Of a stretch of 64,000 nt of DNA, positions 47,403 to 56,445 are shown piece by piece. The notes beneath the pieces are model-generated. The model did not search any database. It saw only the letters and a program-made list of their open reading frames with translations, and had not been told where the DNA came from. Numbering within the stretch: the stretch's first letter is position 1; each line of letters opens with the position of its first letter. The stretch is from Mycobacterium sp. GA-1285 (lineage in GTDB: Bacteria; Actinomycetota; Actinomycetes; Mycobacteriales; Mycobacteriaceae), in contig NZ_LQIS01000017.1 in the NCBI RefSeq assembly GCF_001499905.1, forward strand, positions 1-64,000. The letters run 5' to 3'. Both the position numbers and the translations under genes were made by a program.

Positions 47403-47909
47403 TCAGCGGATCGATTGCAACTGCAGCCGCGTACCGCTTCCGCGCGCGTCGGCGAGCACATTCGCTTGGTGCAGCAACTCGCCGAGTTGCAGCGGGTAGA
47501 CGGTTTCGCCATTGGCGACCAGCTCTTGGATCATTGTCTCATCACACCAGCGATAGCCGAGAATCGTGCGCCGTTCCAGCGCTGTGTGACCGCCCATCGA
47601 CGGCTGGAATCGTGTCGTGCGGTACACCAGGAACAGCTCTTCGCTGCGGATCACCGAACCGTCGAACTCGAACACCGCCTGGCGCCGCCACAGCGGGCCG
47701 ACGAGGTCGGCGGCGGCCACCCGCAGACCGGTCTCCTCGCCGACCTCCCGCGCCGCGGCGTCGGCGACCGTCTCCCCCGGTTCCACCGCACCGCCGACGG
47801 TGAACCACCAGCGCGGGGCGTCGGCCAGCGCCGGGTCCGAGCCGCGAAACAACAGCACCGCCCCCGCCTCGTCGAGCAGAACCACCCGCGCCGACGTGCG
47901 CCAGCTCAC
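47403..47909 (-). CDS. Nudix hydrolase
   Basis: A 168-residue Nudix protein with a perfect Nudix box (G-x5-E-x7-REVGEETGL) at residues 40-62. It hydrolyses a nucleoside diphosphate linked to another group; substrate unknown. The GTG overlaps the stop of the LemA-like gene by 4 bp. In M. tuberculosis I recall the corresponding Rv2609c as one longer membrane protein containing both parts, so here the same functions are split or the frames are joined in expression. Confidence 0.87.
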   Translation of the reverse strand: MSWRTSARVVLLDEAGAVLLFRGSDPALADAPRWWFTVGGAVEPGETVADAAAREVGEETGLRVAAADLVGPLWRRQAVFEFDGSVIRSEELFLVYRTTRFQPSMGGHTALERRTILGYRWCDETMIQELVANGETVYPLQLGELLHQANVLADARGSGTRLQLQSIR

Positions 47910-48433
47910 CTTCGACCTACCTCCGGTACCGTCTCTGACCGCTCGACGATCTCGAAATAGGTTGGCAGCGCGGCGGTTCCACCGAGCCGCAATATGCGCA
48001 CCACAGGTCGTTCGCGCAGCGCGAGGGTGTCGCGCACCGCGTCGTTGTGGAAACGACGGGCCAGCACCACTCGCGCTTCGGCGTCGGCCAGTTCGGCGAC
48101 CAGAGGCTGCGGCAGTGACGCCGGGTCCACCTGCGCCAGCGCGGCGGACAGGTCGTTCTCGGTGCCCTCGCGAGCATGCCTCGGCGCCCGCTCGGCGGCA
48201 TCGGCCAGCGCGGCCAGCCGAGTGGCTTGCGGCCCGTCACCGTAGGCGTCGACGGCGACCGCGCGGGCGACGACGGCGCGGCGGGCCAACGCCCCGTCGA
48301 GCGCCTGCCACGACAGGTCGTATCGCACGTGCAGCCGGTCCAGTCGGTTGGCGGTCTGCAACGCCCACCCGCCGACCGCCAGGATGACCACCACCAGCAG
48401 CGCCAGCGTGATCACGACGATCCAGGTGATCAC
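47906..48433 (-). CDS. LemA-like membrane protein
   Basis: A 175-residue protein with one N-terminal membrane helix (WIVVITLALLVVVILAVGGWAL) and a helical domain like LemA: the LDRLHVRYDLSWQALDGALARRAVVA and ELADAEARVVLARRFHNDAVRD segments match the family's two conserved helices. LemA function is unknown. It overlaps pimA upstream and the Nudix gene downstream by 4 bp each, so it belongs to the mannoside operon. Confidence 0.75.
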   Translation of the reverse strand: MITWIVVITLALLVVVILAVGGWALQTANRLDRLHVRYDLSWQALDGALARRAVVARAVAVDAYGDGPQATRLAALADAAERAPRHAREGTENDLSAALAQVDPASLPQPLVAELADAEARVVLARRFHNDAVRDTLALRERPVVRILRLGGTAALPTYFEIVERSETVPEVGRR

Positions 48434-49617
48434 CGGACGCCTCCGGTCGCCTTCCTGGTTCTCGCCGCCCTCGTCGCCCTGGTGCCGCCGTCACCGCCTG
48501 AGACCGTCACCGTGGTACCCGAGCCCGAGACGGTCTCGTACACCCGCATGATCTGCCGGGCCACCACCGACCAGTCGTAGCGCCGCACGACGTGCGTCGC
48601 GGCCGTGATGTAGTGCTCGCGCACCGCGTCGTCGTCGAGCACCTCGATCAACCCGTCGGCCAGCGCCGCCGCGTCGTCGACCGGCACCAGGCGGCCGGCC
48701 GCCCCGTCGTCGAGCACCTGACGGAACGCGTCGAGGTCGCTGGCCACCACCGCGGTGCCGGCGGCCATGGCCTCGACGAGCACGATGCCGAAACTCTCGC
48801 CGCCCGTGTGGGGTGCGCAGTACACATCGGCGCTGCGCATCGCCGACGCCTTGACCGCGTCGTCGACCTGACCGAGGAAGCGCAGATGCGGTGCGAGTTC
48901 ACCTGCGTCGTCGCGCAGTTCGTCCTCGTCCCCGCGGCCGACGACGAGGACCTCGACGTCGGGGAACCGCTCGACCAGCGTCGGCAACGCGCGCAGCAGC
49001 ACCGCCATACCCTTGCGGGGTTCGTCGAAGCGGCCCAAGAACAGCACCGACTTACCCGGACGGGGATAGCCGTCGAGCAGCGGCGCGGACGCGAACGTCG
49101 ACACGTCCACCCCGTTCGGGATGACGACCGCGTCGCTGCCCAACGCCTCCATCTGCCAGCGGCGGGCCAGGTCCGACACCGCGATGCGCCCGACGATCTT
49201 CTCGTGCATCGGCCGCAAAATCGGCTCGAACACGCTCAGCGTCAACGACTTTGTGGTCGAGGTGTGAAACGTCGCGACGATCGGGCCCTCGGCGATGTTG
49301 AGCGCCAGCATCGACAGGCTCGGGGCGTTGGGCTCGTGCAGGTGCAGCACGTCGAAGTCGCCGTCGGCCAGCCAGCGCTTCACCAGGCGGTGGGTGGCGG
49401 GCCCGAATCGGAGGCGCGCGACCGATCCGTTGTACGGAATCGGCACGGCCCTGCCGCCGGAGACGACGTAGTCGGGCAGCTGCGCGCCCGGCGACGACGG
49501 CGCCAGCACGCTGACGTGATGCCCGAGGCCGTCCATCACCTCGGCCAGCTGCAGCACGTGCGACTGCACCCCGCCCGGCACGTCGAACGAGTACGGGCAG
49601 ACCATGCCTATCCTCAC
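48430..49617 (-). CDS. pimA: Phosphatidyl-myo-inositol mannosyltransferase PimA
   Basis: A 395-residue GT4 glycosyltransferase. GGVQSHVLQLAEVM forms the acceptor loop, EPRKGMAVLL and GESFGIVLVEAMAAGTAVVAS bind GDP-mannose. It adds the first mannose to phosphatidylinositol at the inner membrane face, the committed step toward PIMs, LM and LAM. GTG overlaps the patA stop (GTGA). The C-terminal tail (about 25 residues, Thr/Arg-rich) is variable in the family. Confidence 0.95.
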   Translation of the reverse strand: MRIGMVCPYSFDVPGGVQSHVLQLAEVMDGLGHHVSVLAPSSPGAQLPDYVVSGGRAVPIPYNGSVARLRFGPATHRLVKRWLADGDFDVLHLHEPNAPSLSMLALNIAEGPIVATFHTSTTKSLTLSVFEPILRPMHEKIVGRIAVSDLARRWQMEALGSDAVVIPNGVDVSTFASAPLLDGYPRPGKSVLFLGRFDEPRKGMAVLLRALPTLVERFPDVEVLVVGRGDEDELRDDAGELAPHLRFLGQVDDAVKASAMRSADVYCAPHTGGESFGIVLVEAMAAGTAVVASDLDAFRQVLDDGAAGRLVPVDDAAALADGLIEVLDDDAVREHYITAATHVVRRYDWSVVARQIMRVYETVSGSGTTVTVSGGDGGTRATRAARTRKATGGVR

Positions 49618-50552
49618 GGGCTGGCCTCCAGCCTCGCCCGCCGCTCCGCCGACAGATCGGCCACCCACTGCGGTTGCATCATGTGCCAGTCGGCCGGGTG
49701 CTCGGCGATGTTGCGGGCGAACCGGTCGGCCAACGCCTGCGTGATGACCGTGACGTCGCCCGACGACGTGTCGATCTCGGGAAACACCCGCATGCCCCAC
49801 CCATCGCCTTCGAACCAGCAGTGCACCGGGAACAGCGCCGCCCCGGTCTCGATCGCGAGTTTGGCCGAGCCCGCGGGCATGCGCGTGGGTTCGCCGAAGA
49901 AATTCACTTCGACCCCGCTGCGGCTGAGGTCACGGTCGGCCATCAGGCATACCGGCCGGTTGTCGCGTAACCGCTCGGCGAGAACCTCGAACGGCGGCCG
50001 GTCACCGCCGGTCAACGGAACGACTTCGAATCCCAGACGCTCCCGGTATGCGACGAAGCGGTTGTACAGCGACTCGGGCTTGAGGCGTTCGGCCACCGTG
50101 GTGAACGTGCCGTAGTTCTGGACCAGCCAGACGCCTGCCATGTCCCAGTTGCCGCTGTGCGGTAAGGACAACACCGCACCGCGGCCGGCGTCCAATGCGG
50201 CCCACAGCAGGTCGACGTCGTCCACGACCAGTTCACGGCCGAGCGCCTCGTGGTCCATCGTCGGCAACCGAAAAGCCTCCCGCCAGTATCGGGCGTAGGA
50301 GGCAAGCGAAGCACGGATCAGTCCACCGGGCACCTGCTCGGGCGGTACGCCGACGACGCGAGCCAGGTTCTTGCGCAGCTGTTCGGGCCCGCCGCCGCGT
50401 GCTGCGAAGTAAGCGCCGGCATCGAAAGTATTGCGGGCGAAGAACTCCGGCATCGCGCGCACCAGCCGCCAGCCCGCGGCGTACCCCCAGTCCGACAACC
50501 AGCCACCCAACGGGTTGCCAATGGCCGTCGGTCCCGAGGGGGTGGTGGTCAC
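49614..50552 (-). CDS. patA: Phosphatidylinositol mannoside acyltransferase PatA
   Basis: A 312-residue acyltransferase of the lysophospholipid/LpxL-like class. The catalytic motif HSGNWD is near residue 131, and MAGVWLVQNYGTFTTVAERLKPES and ADRDLSRSGVEVNFFGEPTRMP match the family. It transfers palmitate to the mannose placed by PimA. GTG overlaps the pgsA1 stop by 4 bp. Confidence 0.93.
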   Translation of the reverse strand: MTTTPSGPTAIGNPLGGWLSDWGYAAGWRLVRAMPEFFARNTFDAGAYFAARGGGPEQLRKNLARVVGVPPEQVPGGLIRASLASYARYWREAFRLPTMDHEALGRELVVDDVDLLWAALDAGRGAVLSLPHSGNWDMAGVWLVQNYGTFTTVAERLKPESLYNRFVAYRERLGFEVVPLTGGDRPPFEVLAERLRDNRPVCLMADRDLSRSGVEVNFFGEPTRMPAGSAKLAIETGAALFPVHCWFEGDGWGMRVFPEIDTSSGDVTVITQALADRFARNIAEHPADWHMMQPQWVADLSAERRARLEASP

Positions 50553-51226
50553 TGCTCACCCGCCTCCGGTTCGTCCCCGCCCGCATCGGTTGCGTCGGGC
50601 TTGACGATCCGATCCATCGCTCCGGGCGACGTCCGCACACTGTGCACACGCTGACCCAGTGTCACCAAGCTGGTCACCGCGAGCACCCACATCGCGATGT
50701 GCAGCAGCCACACCACACCGAACAAACCGGACAGCCCCGCGCCGACCAGCACGATGATGAGCCGCTCCGGACGCTCGATCAGACCTCCCTCCGCCGACAG
50801 ACCGCTGGCTTCGGCCCTGGCCTTGATGTAGGAGATGACCTGCGAGGTCACCAGGCAGATCATCGTCGCGACCACGAGCGAGGCGCTCTGCAGCCCGAAC
50901 GCCGCCCACCACAGCAGCCCGCAGAAGATCGCGCCGTCGCTGATGCGGTCGCACGTGGCATCCAGCACCGCCCCGAAGCGGGTGCCACCGCCGAGCTGGC
51001 GGGCCATCGCACCGTCGAGCATGTCGGCGAGCACGAACAGCCACACGACGACCGAGCCCCACCACAGATGACCGATCGGGTACAGCGTCAACGCCCCCAG
51101 CACCGAGCCCGCGGTACCCAGGATCGTGATGCTGTCGGGGGTGAACCCCGCTCGCAGCGCGCCCTTGGCGATCGGCGTGCTGAGTTTCTCGTACGCGGCC
51201 CGGGTCATCAGGTAGAAGTTGCTCAC
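50549..51226 (-). CDS. pgsA1: Phosphatidylinositol phosphate synthase PgsA1
   Basis: A 225-residue CDP-alcohol phosphotransferase with six membrane segments and the signature D-x2-DG-x2-AR-x8-G-x3-D-x3-D (DMLDGAMARQLGGG...). It joins CDP-diacylglycerol and inositol 1-phosphate. I choose the GTG overlapping the HIT gene stop, since all neighbours are coupled this way; an ATG five codons upstream is the alternative. The C-terminal tail is acidic. Confidence 0.94.
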   Translation of the reverse strand: MSNFYLMTRAAYEKLSTPIAKGALRAGFTPDSITILGTAGSVLGALTLYPIGHLWWGSVVVWLFVLADMLDGAMARQLGGGTRFGAVLDATCDRISDGAIFCGLLWWAAFGLQSASLVVATMICLVTSQVISYIKARAEASGLSAEGGLIERPERLIIVLVGAGLSGLFGVVWLLHIAMWVLAVTSLVTLGQRVHSVRTSPGAMDRIVKPDATDAGGDEPEAGEQ

Positions 51227-51813
51227 TGCTGTCTCGCCCATTCGGTGGCCAGCAGTTCACGGGTCTCACGGAGCAACTGCGGCACCGCTTTCGAGCCGCC
51301 GATGATCGTGATGAAGTTCGCGTCGCCGCTCCAGCGCGGCACGACGTGCATGTGCAGATGGTCGGCCAGCGACCCGCCCGCGGACTGACCGAGGTTGAGC
51401 CCGACGTTGAAACCGTGCGGGTGAGAGACGGACTTGATCACGCGAATCAGCTTCTGGGTGAACGAGATCAGCTCGAAGCTCTCGTCGGGGGTGAGGTCTT
51501 CCAACTCAGACACCCGTCGATAGGGCACCACCATCGAGTGCCCCGGGTTGTACGGGTAGAGGTTGAGCACGATGTAAACGGACTCGCCGCGCGCGACGAC
51601 CAGCCCCTCCTCGTCGGGCATCATCGGGATGTCGGTGAACGGCTGGCGGGACTTGCCCGAGCCGGCCGACCCGCCTTTCATGGGCGCCTCGGCGATGTAG
51701 CTCATCCGGTGCGGCGTCCACAGCCGCTGCAGATGGTCGGGGTCACCGGCGCCGCGGTCGATCACCGTGTGGTCGTTGTCGATGCCGCTGTCGGCCCGGT
51801 CGTCGGCGCTCAC
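51223..51813 (-). CDS. HIT-family protein, Ap4A phosphorylase type
   Basis: A 196-residue HIT protein with the histidine triad [10 protein letters not shown] (HxHxH) near residue 160 and the [18 protein letters not shown] motif. The M. tuberculosis ortholog Rv2613c is, from memory, a diadenosine tetraphosphate phosphorylase. It lies between thrS and pgsA1 with 4-bp overlaps on both sides. Confidence 0.9.
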   Translation of the reverse strand: MSADDRADSGIDNDHTVIDRGAGDPDHLQRLWTPHRMSYIAEAPMKGGSAGSGKSRQPFTDIPMMPDEEGLVVARGESVYIVLNLYPYNPGHSMVVPYRRVSELEDLTPDESFELISFTQKLIRVIKSVSHPHGFNVGLNLGQSAGGSLADHLHMHVVPRWSGDANFITIIGGSKAVPQLLRETRELLATEWARQQ

Positions 51814-53864
51814 TTCGCGGTACCCACCTCGAGCAGTTCGGCTGTGGGAGCGGCGTTTCGACGGCTGGCGATCCAGTCGGTGATCGCGGCGACGGCCTTG
51901 TCGCGCGGTACGCCGTTGATCTGGGTGCGGTCGCCGAATCGGAAGCTGACGGCGTCGGCCTCGACGTCGCGGTCTCCCGCCACCAACATGAACGGCACCT
52001 TCTGGTTGGTGTGGTTGACGATCTTCTTGGCCATCCGGTCATCGCTGGCGTCCACCTCGGCACGGACGCCCTTCATCTTCAGTTGCGTCGCAAGGCCGTT
52101 CAGGTAGGGAACGTGGTCGTCGGCGACCGGAATGCCGACCACCTGCACGGGCGCCAGCCATGCCGGGAACGCTCCGGCGTAGTGCTCGGTGAGGATGCCG
52201 AAGAACCGCTCGATCGACCCGAAGAGCGCGCGGTGAATCATCACCGGCCGCTGCCGCGACCCGTCCGCGGCGGTGTACTCCAGCTCGAAGCGCTCGGGGA
52301 AGTTGAAGTCCAGCTGGATGGTCGACATCTGCCAGCTGCGGCCGAGCGCGTCTTTGACCTGCACCGAGATCTTCGGGCCGTAGAACGCCGCGCCGCCGGG
52401 ATCGGGGACGAGGTCGAGCCCGGAGGCGGCGCCGACTTCGGCCAGCACGTCGGTGGCCTCCTCCCACAGCTCGTCGGAACCGACGGACTTGTCGGGGTCC
52501 TTGGTGGAGAGCTCGAGGTGGAACTCGGTCAGGCCGTAGTCGGCGAGCAGGTCGAGGATGAAGCGCAGCAGCGAGGTCAACTCGTCGCGCATCTGATCGC
52601 GGGTGCAGTAGATGTGGGCGTCGTCCATCGTCAGCCCGCGTACCCGCGTCAGCCCGTGCACGACACCGGACAGCTCGTAGCGGTACACGGTGCCGAATTC
52701 GAACAGCCGCAACGGAAGTTCGCGGTACGAACGCCCACGCGACCGGTAGATCAGGCAGTGCATGGGGCAGTTCATCGGCTTGAGGTAGTAGTCCTGGCCG
52801 GGTTTGCGCACCGTGCCGTCGGGGTTGAGTTCCGCGTCGAGGTGCATGGGCGGGAACATGCCGTCGGCGTACCAATCGAGGTGTCCGGAGATCTTGAACA
52901 GCTCGGCCTTGGTGATGTGCGGGCTGTTGACGAACTGGTAGCCGGCCTCGGTGTGCTTGCGCCGCGAGTAGTCCTCGAGCTCGCGCCGGATGATTCCACC
53001 TTTGGGATGGAAAACGGCCAAACCCGAACCGATTTCGTCGGGGAAGCTGAACAGGTCGAGCTCAGCGCCGAGCTTGCGGTGGTCCCGACGTTGCGCCTCC
53101 TCGATGAACTCGAGGTGCCTGTCGAGTGCTTCCTGCGATTCCCAGGCGGTTCCGTAGATACGTTGCAGGCTCGCGTTGTTCTGGTTGCCGCGCCAATAGG
53201 CGGCCGAGCTGCGGGTGAGCTTGAACGCCGGGATGTATTTCGTCGTCGGGATGTGCGGGCCGCGGCACAGATCGCCCCATTCCCGTTGTCGGGTGCGGGG
53301 ATTGAGGTTGTCGTAGGCGGTCAGCTCGTCGCCACCGACCTCCATCACATCGGGGTCGCCGGACTTGTCGTCCACCAGCTCGAGCTTGTAGGGCTCGTTG
53401 GCGAGCTCCTCGCGGGCCTGGTCTTTCGACTCGTAGACGCGCCGGGAGAACAGCTGGCCCTCTTTGACGATCTGGCGCATGCGCTTCTCCAGCGCCGCGA
53501 GGTCTTCGGGCGTGAAGGCCTGCTCCACATCGAAGTCGTAATAGAACCCGTCGGTGATCGGCGGACCGATGCCGAGCTTGGCCTCGGGGAAGAGATCCTG
53601 TACGGCTTGAGCCAGCACGTGCGCGGTGGAGTGCCGCAGGACGCTGCGGCCGTCGTCGGTGTCGGCGGCCACCGGCGTCACCTCGACGTCGGAGTCGGGC
53701 ACCCACGACAGGTCACGGAGCCGGCCCTCGGCGTCGCGGACGACGACGATCGCATCGGATGCGCCCCGGCTCGGTAGGCCCGCCTCGCGCACCGCCTCCC
53801 CCGCCGTGGTCCCGGCAGCGACCCGGATCGGGGCTGCGGGAGTGCGGTCGGTGGCGGCGCTCAT
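51810..53864 (-). CDS. thrS: Threonyl-tRNA synthetase
   Basis: A 684-residue class II synthetase with an N-terminal TGS-like domain, the editing domain ([12 protein letters not shown] and its partner motif), and the catalytic core with zinc ligands around [14 protein letters not shown]. It charges tRNA-Thr. It heads the chain of seven overlapping genes, which makes translation of the lipid genes dependent on it or its promoter. Confidence 0.96.
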   Translation of the reverse strand: MSAATDRTPAAPIRVAAGTTAGEAVREAGLPSRGASDAIVVVRDAEGRLRDLSWVPDSDVEVTPVAADTDDGRSVLRHSTAHVLAQAVQDLFPEAKLGIGPPITDGFYYDFDVEQAFTPEDLAALEKRMRQIVKEGQLFSRRVYESKDQAREELANEPYKLELVDDKSGDPDVMEVGGDELTAYDNLNPRTRQREWGDLCRGPHIPTTKYIPAFKLTRSSAAYWRGNQNNASLQRIYGTAWESQEALDRHLEFIEEAQRRDHRKLGAELDLFSFPDEIGSGLAVFHPKGGIIRRELEDYSRRKHTEAGYQFVNSPHITKAELFKISGHLDWYADGMFPPMHLDAELNPDGTVRKPGQDYYLKPMNCPMHCLIYRSRGRSYRELPLRLFEFGTVYRYELSGVVHGLTRVRGLTMDDAHIYCTRDQMRDELTSLLRFILDLLADYGLTEFHLELSTKDPDKSVGSDELWEEATDVLAEVGAASGLDLVPDPGGAAFYGPKISVQVKDALGRSWQMSTIQLDFNFPERFELEYTAADGSRQRPVMIHRALFGSIERFFGILTEHYAGAFPAWLAPVQVVGIPVADDHVPYLNGLATQLKMKGVRAEVDASDDRMAKKIVNHTNQKVPFMLVAGDRDVEADAVSFRFGDRTQINGVPRDKAVAAITDWIASRRNAAPTAELLEVGTAK

Positions 53865-53941
53865 CGGTGACTCTCCAGTTTCAGTGTCAACAGACTCGAG
53901 GACGCGACCATGCTATCGGTGACCGTCTGCGATCGGCCGCG

Positions 53942-54361
53942 TCAGGACCCGATGCCGAGGGGGCTCTCGAGCAGTCTGTGCTCCAGCCCGACGAGGTTGG
54001 CGAAGAAGTCGACCGCGCCCAGCAGCCACAGCGTGGCAAACACCACCAACGCGGTGAACACCCCGCCCAGGATCTGCACTGCGCCGTGCTGGCGATGGAA
54101 CCAGTCCATCACCTTGTCGTAGCGCTCCTTGGCGTAGGCCAGCAGCCGTCGCGCCCACTCAAACTCGGTGGCGAGGATGCCCAGGCCGACGAAGACGATC
54201 GCCCAGCCAGGACCCGGGTACGGGATGGCCAGGATGCCCAGCCCGAGGACCGCGGCCCCGACGACGCCGACCCCTATGCGGTAGGCGAAGTTGATCGTGC
54301 GTCGTTTCCGGACCCGCTCGCGCCAGCTGCCGAGGCGCCTCTTGACGTCGGCGACGCTCAC
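53942..54361 (-). CDS. TIGR02611-family membrane protein
   Basis: A 139-residue protein with two membrane helices near residues 31-62 and one at about 93-115, and the family motif IPYPGPGWAIVFVGLGILATEF. Function is unknown in this actinobacterial family. The start overlaps the stop of the upstream thioesterase by 4 bp (GTGA). It ends 77 bp before thrS starts, which suggests an independent thrS promoter. Confidence 0.85.
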   Translation of the reverse strand: MSVADVKRRLGSWRERVRKRRTINFAYRIGVGVVGAAVLGLGILAIPYPGPGWAIVFVGLGILATEFEWARRLLAYAKERYDKVMDWFHRQHGAVQILGGVFTALVVFATLWLLGAVDFFANLVGLEHRLLESPLGIGS

Positions 54362-54975
54362 GGCTGGCCCGGTTTGAGTTTGACGAACAATGCGTGCGCC
54401 TCGGCCAGCACGGCGTTGCCGTCGAGCAGCCGTCCGGAGACGAAGATCTTGCGGCCCTCGATCCGGTCGATCCCCGCCTCCACCTGAAATTGCTTCTCGA
54501 CGTGCGCGATCCGCCGATAGTCGATGCGCAGGAATGCCGTGCGTTGGGCCCTGCTGCCGCTGAGCTTGAACGCGGTGAAGCCGAGTAGGGCGTCGAAGAG
54601 CTGCGCGACGGTGCCGCCGTGGGCCGCGCCGTTGCGGCCGAGGTGGAAGCGGCGGAATTCCGCGGTGCCTTCGATGCGCTGATCATCGGTGACGCGCACG
54701 TCGAGGGGGATCGACAGGATGTTGCCGCGGTTGGGCAGGTCCAACCGCCGGCCGGAGGGAGAGGACCATTCGTCGGCGTAGTAGGGGGCGAGCAGCTGCG
54801 ACACCTTCTCGATCTGGTTGGCCGCTTCGCTGATCACCTCGTCGGGGGCATCGGCGGCGCGGGCGTGGTCCTGCAACGTGCGGACCGCTTCGATGAAGCG
54901 CCCATAGTCGGGTCCGCCACGGTCGGTGGCGACCGGCGGGTTGAAGCCACCACCGGGCGGCTGCTCAGAGCTCAC
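54358..54975 (-). CDS. PaaI-type hotdog thioesterase
   Basis: A 205-residue protein: an N-terminal helical region, then a hotdog domain with HLGRNGAAHGGTVAQLFDALLGFTAFKLSG, the acyl-CoA thioesterase motif. Substrate unknown. Two in-frame GTGs (54975 and 54984) are possible; I use the inner one. It is preceded by a short ORF whose end overlaps this start. Confidence 0.72.
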   Translation of the reverse strand: MSSEQPPGGGFNPPVATDRGGPDYGRFIEAVRTLQDHARAADAPDEVISEAANQIEKVSQLLAPYYADEWSSPSGRRLDLPNRGNILSIPLDVRVTDDQRIEGTAEFRRFHLGRNGAAHGGTVAQLFDALLGFTAFKLSGSRAQRTAFLRIDYRRIAHVEKQFQVEAGIDRIEGRKIFVSGRLLDGNAVLAEAHALFVKLKPGQP

Positions 54976-55072
54976 CCGTCCCACCGTATTGCCTCGCTCG
55001 GTCGTCGGCGGCTCCGGCTTTGCTCAGAGTGTCGAACTCGTCGTCGGTCAGCTCGATTTCGGCGGCGGCCAT
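54965..55072 (-). CDS. Candidate 35-residue acidic protein
   Basis: A short ORF on the thioesterase strand begins at an ATG with GGAGAGC close before it and encodes a 35-residue acidic peptide (MAAAEIELTDDEFDTLSKAG...) whose stop overlaps the thioesterase start. The composition is gene-like, and it could serve translational coupling. It lies between that gene and the divergent DUF1990 gene. Not verified. Confidence 0.35.
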   Translation of the reverse strand: MAAAEIELTDDEFDTLSKAGAADDRARQYGGTGEL

Positions 55073-55107
55073 GCTCTCCGTACGCCGGCGATGGCAAGGT
55101 AGCGCGA

Positions 55108-55605
55108 GTGAGACTCAGCGATCTCGGCGCGCTCCCGCTGACGTATCCCGAGGTGGGTGCGACCACCGGCGAGCTGCCGCCCGGCTACCACCACGTACAC
55201 AAGTCGGCCGTCATCGGTCATGGCCGCGACCGCTTCGAGGAGGCTGCGGCCGCCGGAATGCGATGGGGCATGCTGCGCGGCGCTGGGGTGCGGGTCCAGG
55301 CGACGACGGAGGTCGCGGAGGTGGGGTCCGAGGTTCTCGTGCACCTGGGTCCGATCGCGGCGCCGTGCCGAGTGGTCTACGTCGTCGACGAACACCACGC
55401 CCGCGGGTTCGCCTACGGCACCCTGCCCGGCCACGCGGAGTCCGGTGAAGAGCTGTTCCTGGTGTCGTACGACCCCGCATCGTACGAGGTGACGGCCCTG
55501 GTCACTGCGTTCTCCCGGCATGCCACCTGGTGGAGCCGGCTTGCGTCGCCGGTGACGTCGCTGGTCCAGCGGGTGGTCACCGACCGGTATCTGAGAGCGC
55601 TGTGA
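55108..55605 (+). CDS. DUF1990 family protein
   Basis: A 165-residue protein with LTYPEVGATTGELPPGYHHVHKSAVIG and RWGMLRGAGVRVQA, motifs of DUF1990. The GTG start follows 35 bp of divergent sequence; GGCAAGG lies upstream. M. tuberculosis Rv2616 is the probable ortholog. Function unknown. Confidence 0.8.
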   Translation: MRLSDLGALPLTYPEVGATTGELPPGYHHVHKSAVIGHGRDRFEEAAAAGMRWGMLRGAGVRVQATTEVAEVGSEVLVHLGPIAAPCRVVYVVDEHHARGFAYGTLPGHAESGEELFLVSYDPASYEVTALVTAFSRHATWWSRLASPVTSLVQRVVTDRYLRAL

Positions 55606-55675
55606 TGCGCGGATCGGCGGTGGAGGTCAAAATGGACCGCCGACAGCTTGCGTCACCGATAATTACGACCTGTTA

Positions 55676-55697
55676 GCAAGGTCGATCTTGACCTTGC
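55676..55697. promoter_or_regulatory. Inverted repeat before GAF-ANTAR gene
   Basis: GCAAGGTC and GACCTTGC arms of 8 bp surround GATCTT. The site lies 34 bp upstream of the GAF-ANTAR ATG, in promoter position. It may be an operator or an RNA hairpin in the leader. The rest of the 125-bp gap has no clear feature. Confidence 0.5.
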
Positions 55698-55730
55698 GGC
55701 GTAATCTGAGACGACGGTGAAGGACTCCGA

Positions 55731-56432
55731 ATGGTGATGGCGAACGAACCCGACGAACGCGAGGGCGCTCACCTACGTATCGCAGAATTGGTGCGCGGGC
55801 TCTACAGCCGACCCGATGCGGACACCGTCATCGCGGAGTTGGCCGAACATGCAGCCGTCGAGATTCCCGGAGCCCAGTACGCCGGCATCACGATCACCCG
55901 CAAGCCCAAGAGCGTCGAGACGCCTGCCGCGACACATCTGTACCCGATGCTGTTGGACAAGATCCAGCAGCGCCACCACGAGGGCCCGTGCCTGACCGCG
56001 GCGTGGGACAAGAAGGTCGTCTACGTCGCCGATCTTCACACCGACGACCGTTTCCCCCTTTATCGCCGAGATGCCTTGGCGGAGACGCCGATTCGTTCGA
56101 TCATGGCGTTTCAGTTGTTCATCGAAGGTGAGACGATGGGCGCGCTCAACGTCTATTCCGAGGAACCCGACGCCTTCGGCGAGGAGGCCAGAAACCTGGG
56201 GCTGGTGTTCGCGGCCCATTCGTCGGTGGCCTGGAATGCCGCGCGCCGCGACGAACAGTTCAGGCGGGCCCTGGCCAGTCGGGACATCATCGGTCAGGCG
56301 AAGGGCATGATGATGGAACGCTACGGTGTCGACGCGGTGCAGGCCTTCGATCTGCTACGCAAACTGTCGCAGGACTCCAATGTGCCGCTGCTCAAGATCG
56401 CGAAGGAGATCGTGGACAAGTCGCGCTCGTGA
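55731..56432 (+). CDS. GAF and ANTAR domain RNA-binding regulator
   Basis: A 233-residue protein: a GAF sensor domain at about 15-165 followed by an ANTAR domain (SRDIIGQAKGMMMERYGVDAVQAFDLLRKLSQDSNVPLLKIAKEIVD) at the C terminus. ANTAR proteins bind paired RNA stem-loops and prevent termination; the GAF domain would sense a small ligand or redox state. The targets are not known. Confidence 0.9.
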   Translation: MVMANEPDEREGAHLRIAELVRGLYSRPDADTVIAELAEHAAVEIPGAQYAGITITRKPKSVETPAATHLYPMLLDKIQQRHHEGPCLTAAWDKKVVYVADLHTDDRFPLYRRDALAETPIRSIMAFQLFIEGETMGALNVYSEEPDAFGEEARNLGLVFAAHSSVAWNAARRDEQFRRALASRDIIGQAKGMMMERYGVDAVQAFDLLRKLSQDSNVPLLKIAKEIVDKSRS

Positions 56433-56445
56433 GCACGCAGCCGGG

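Noticed and set aside
53865..53941. T-box leader before thrS
   Set aside because: The 77-bp gap has no T-box core sequence, specifier hairpin or terminator; too short for one.
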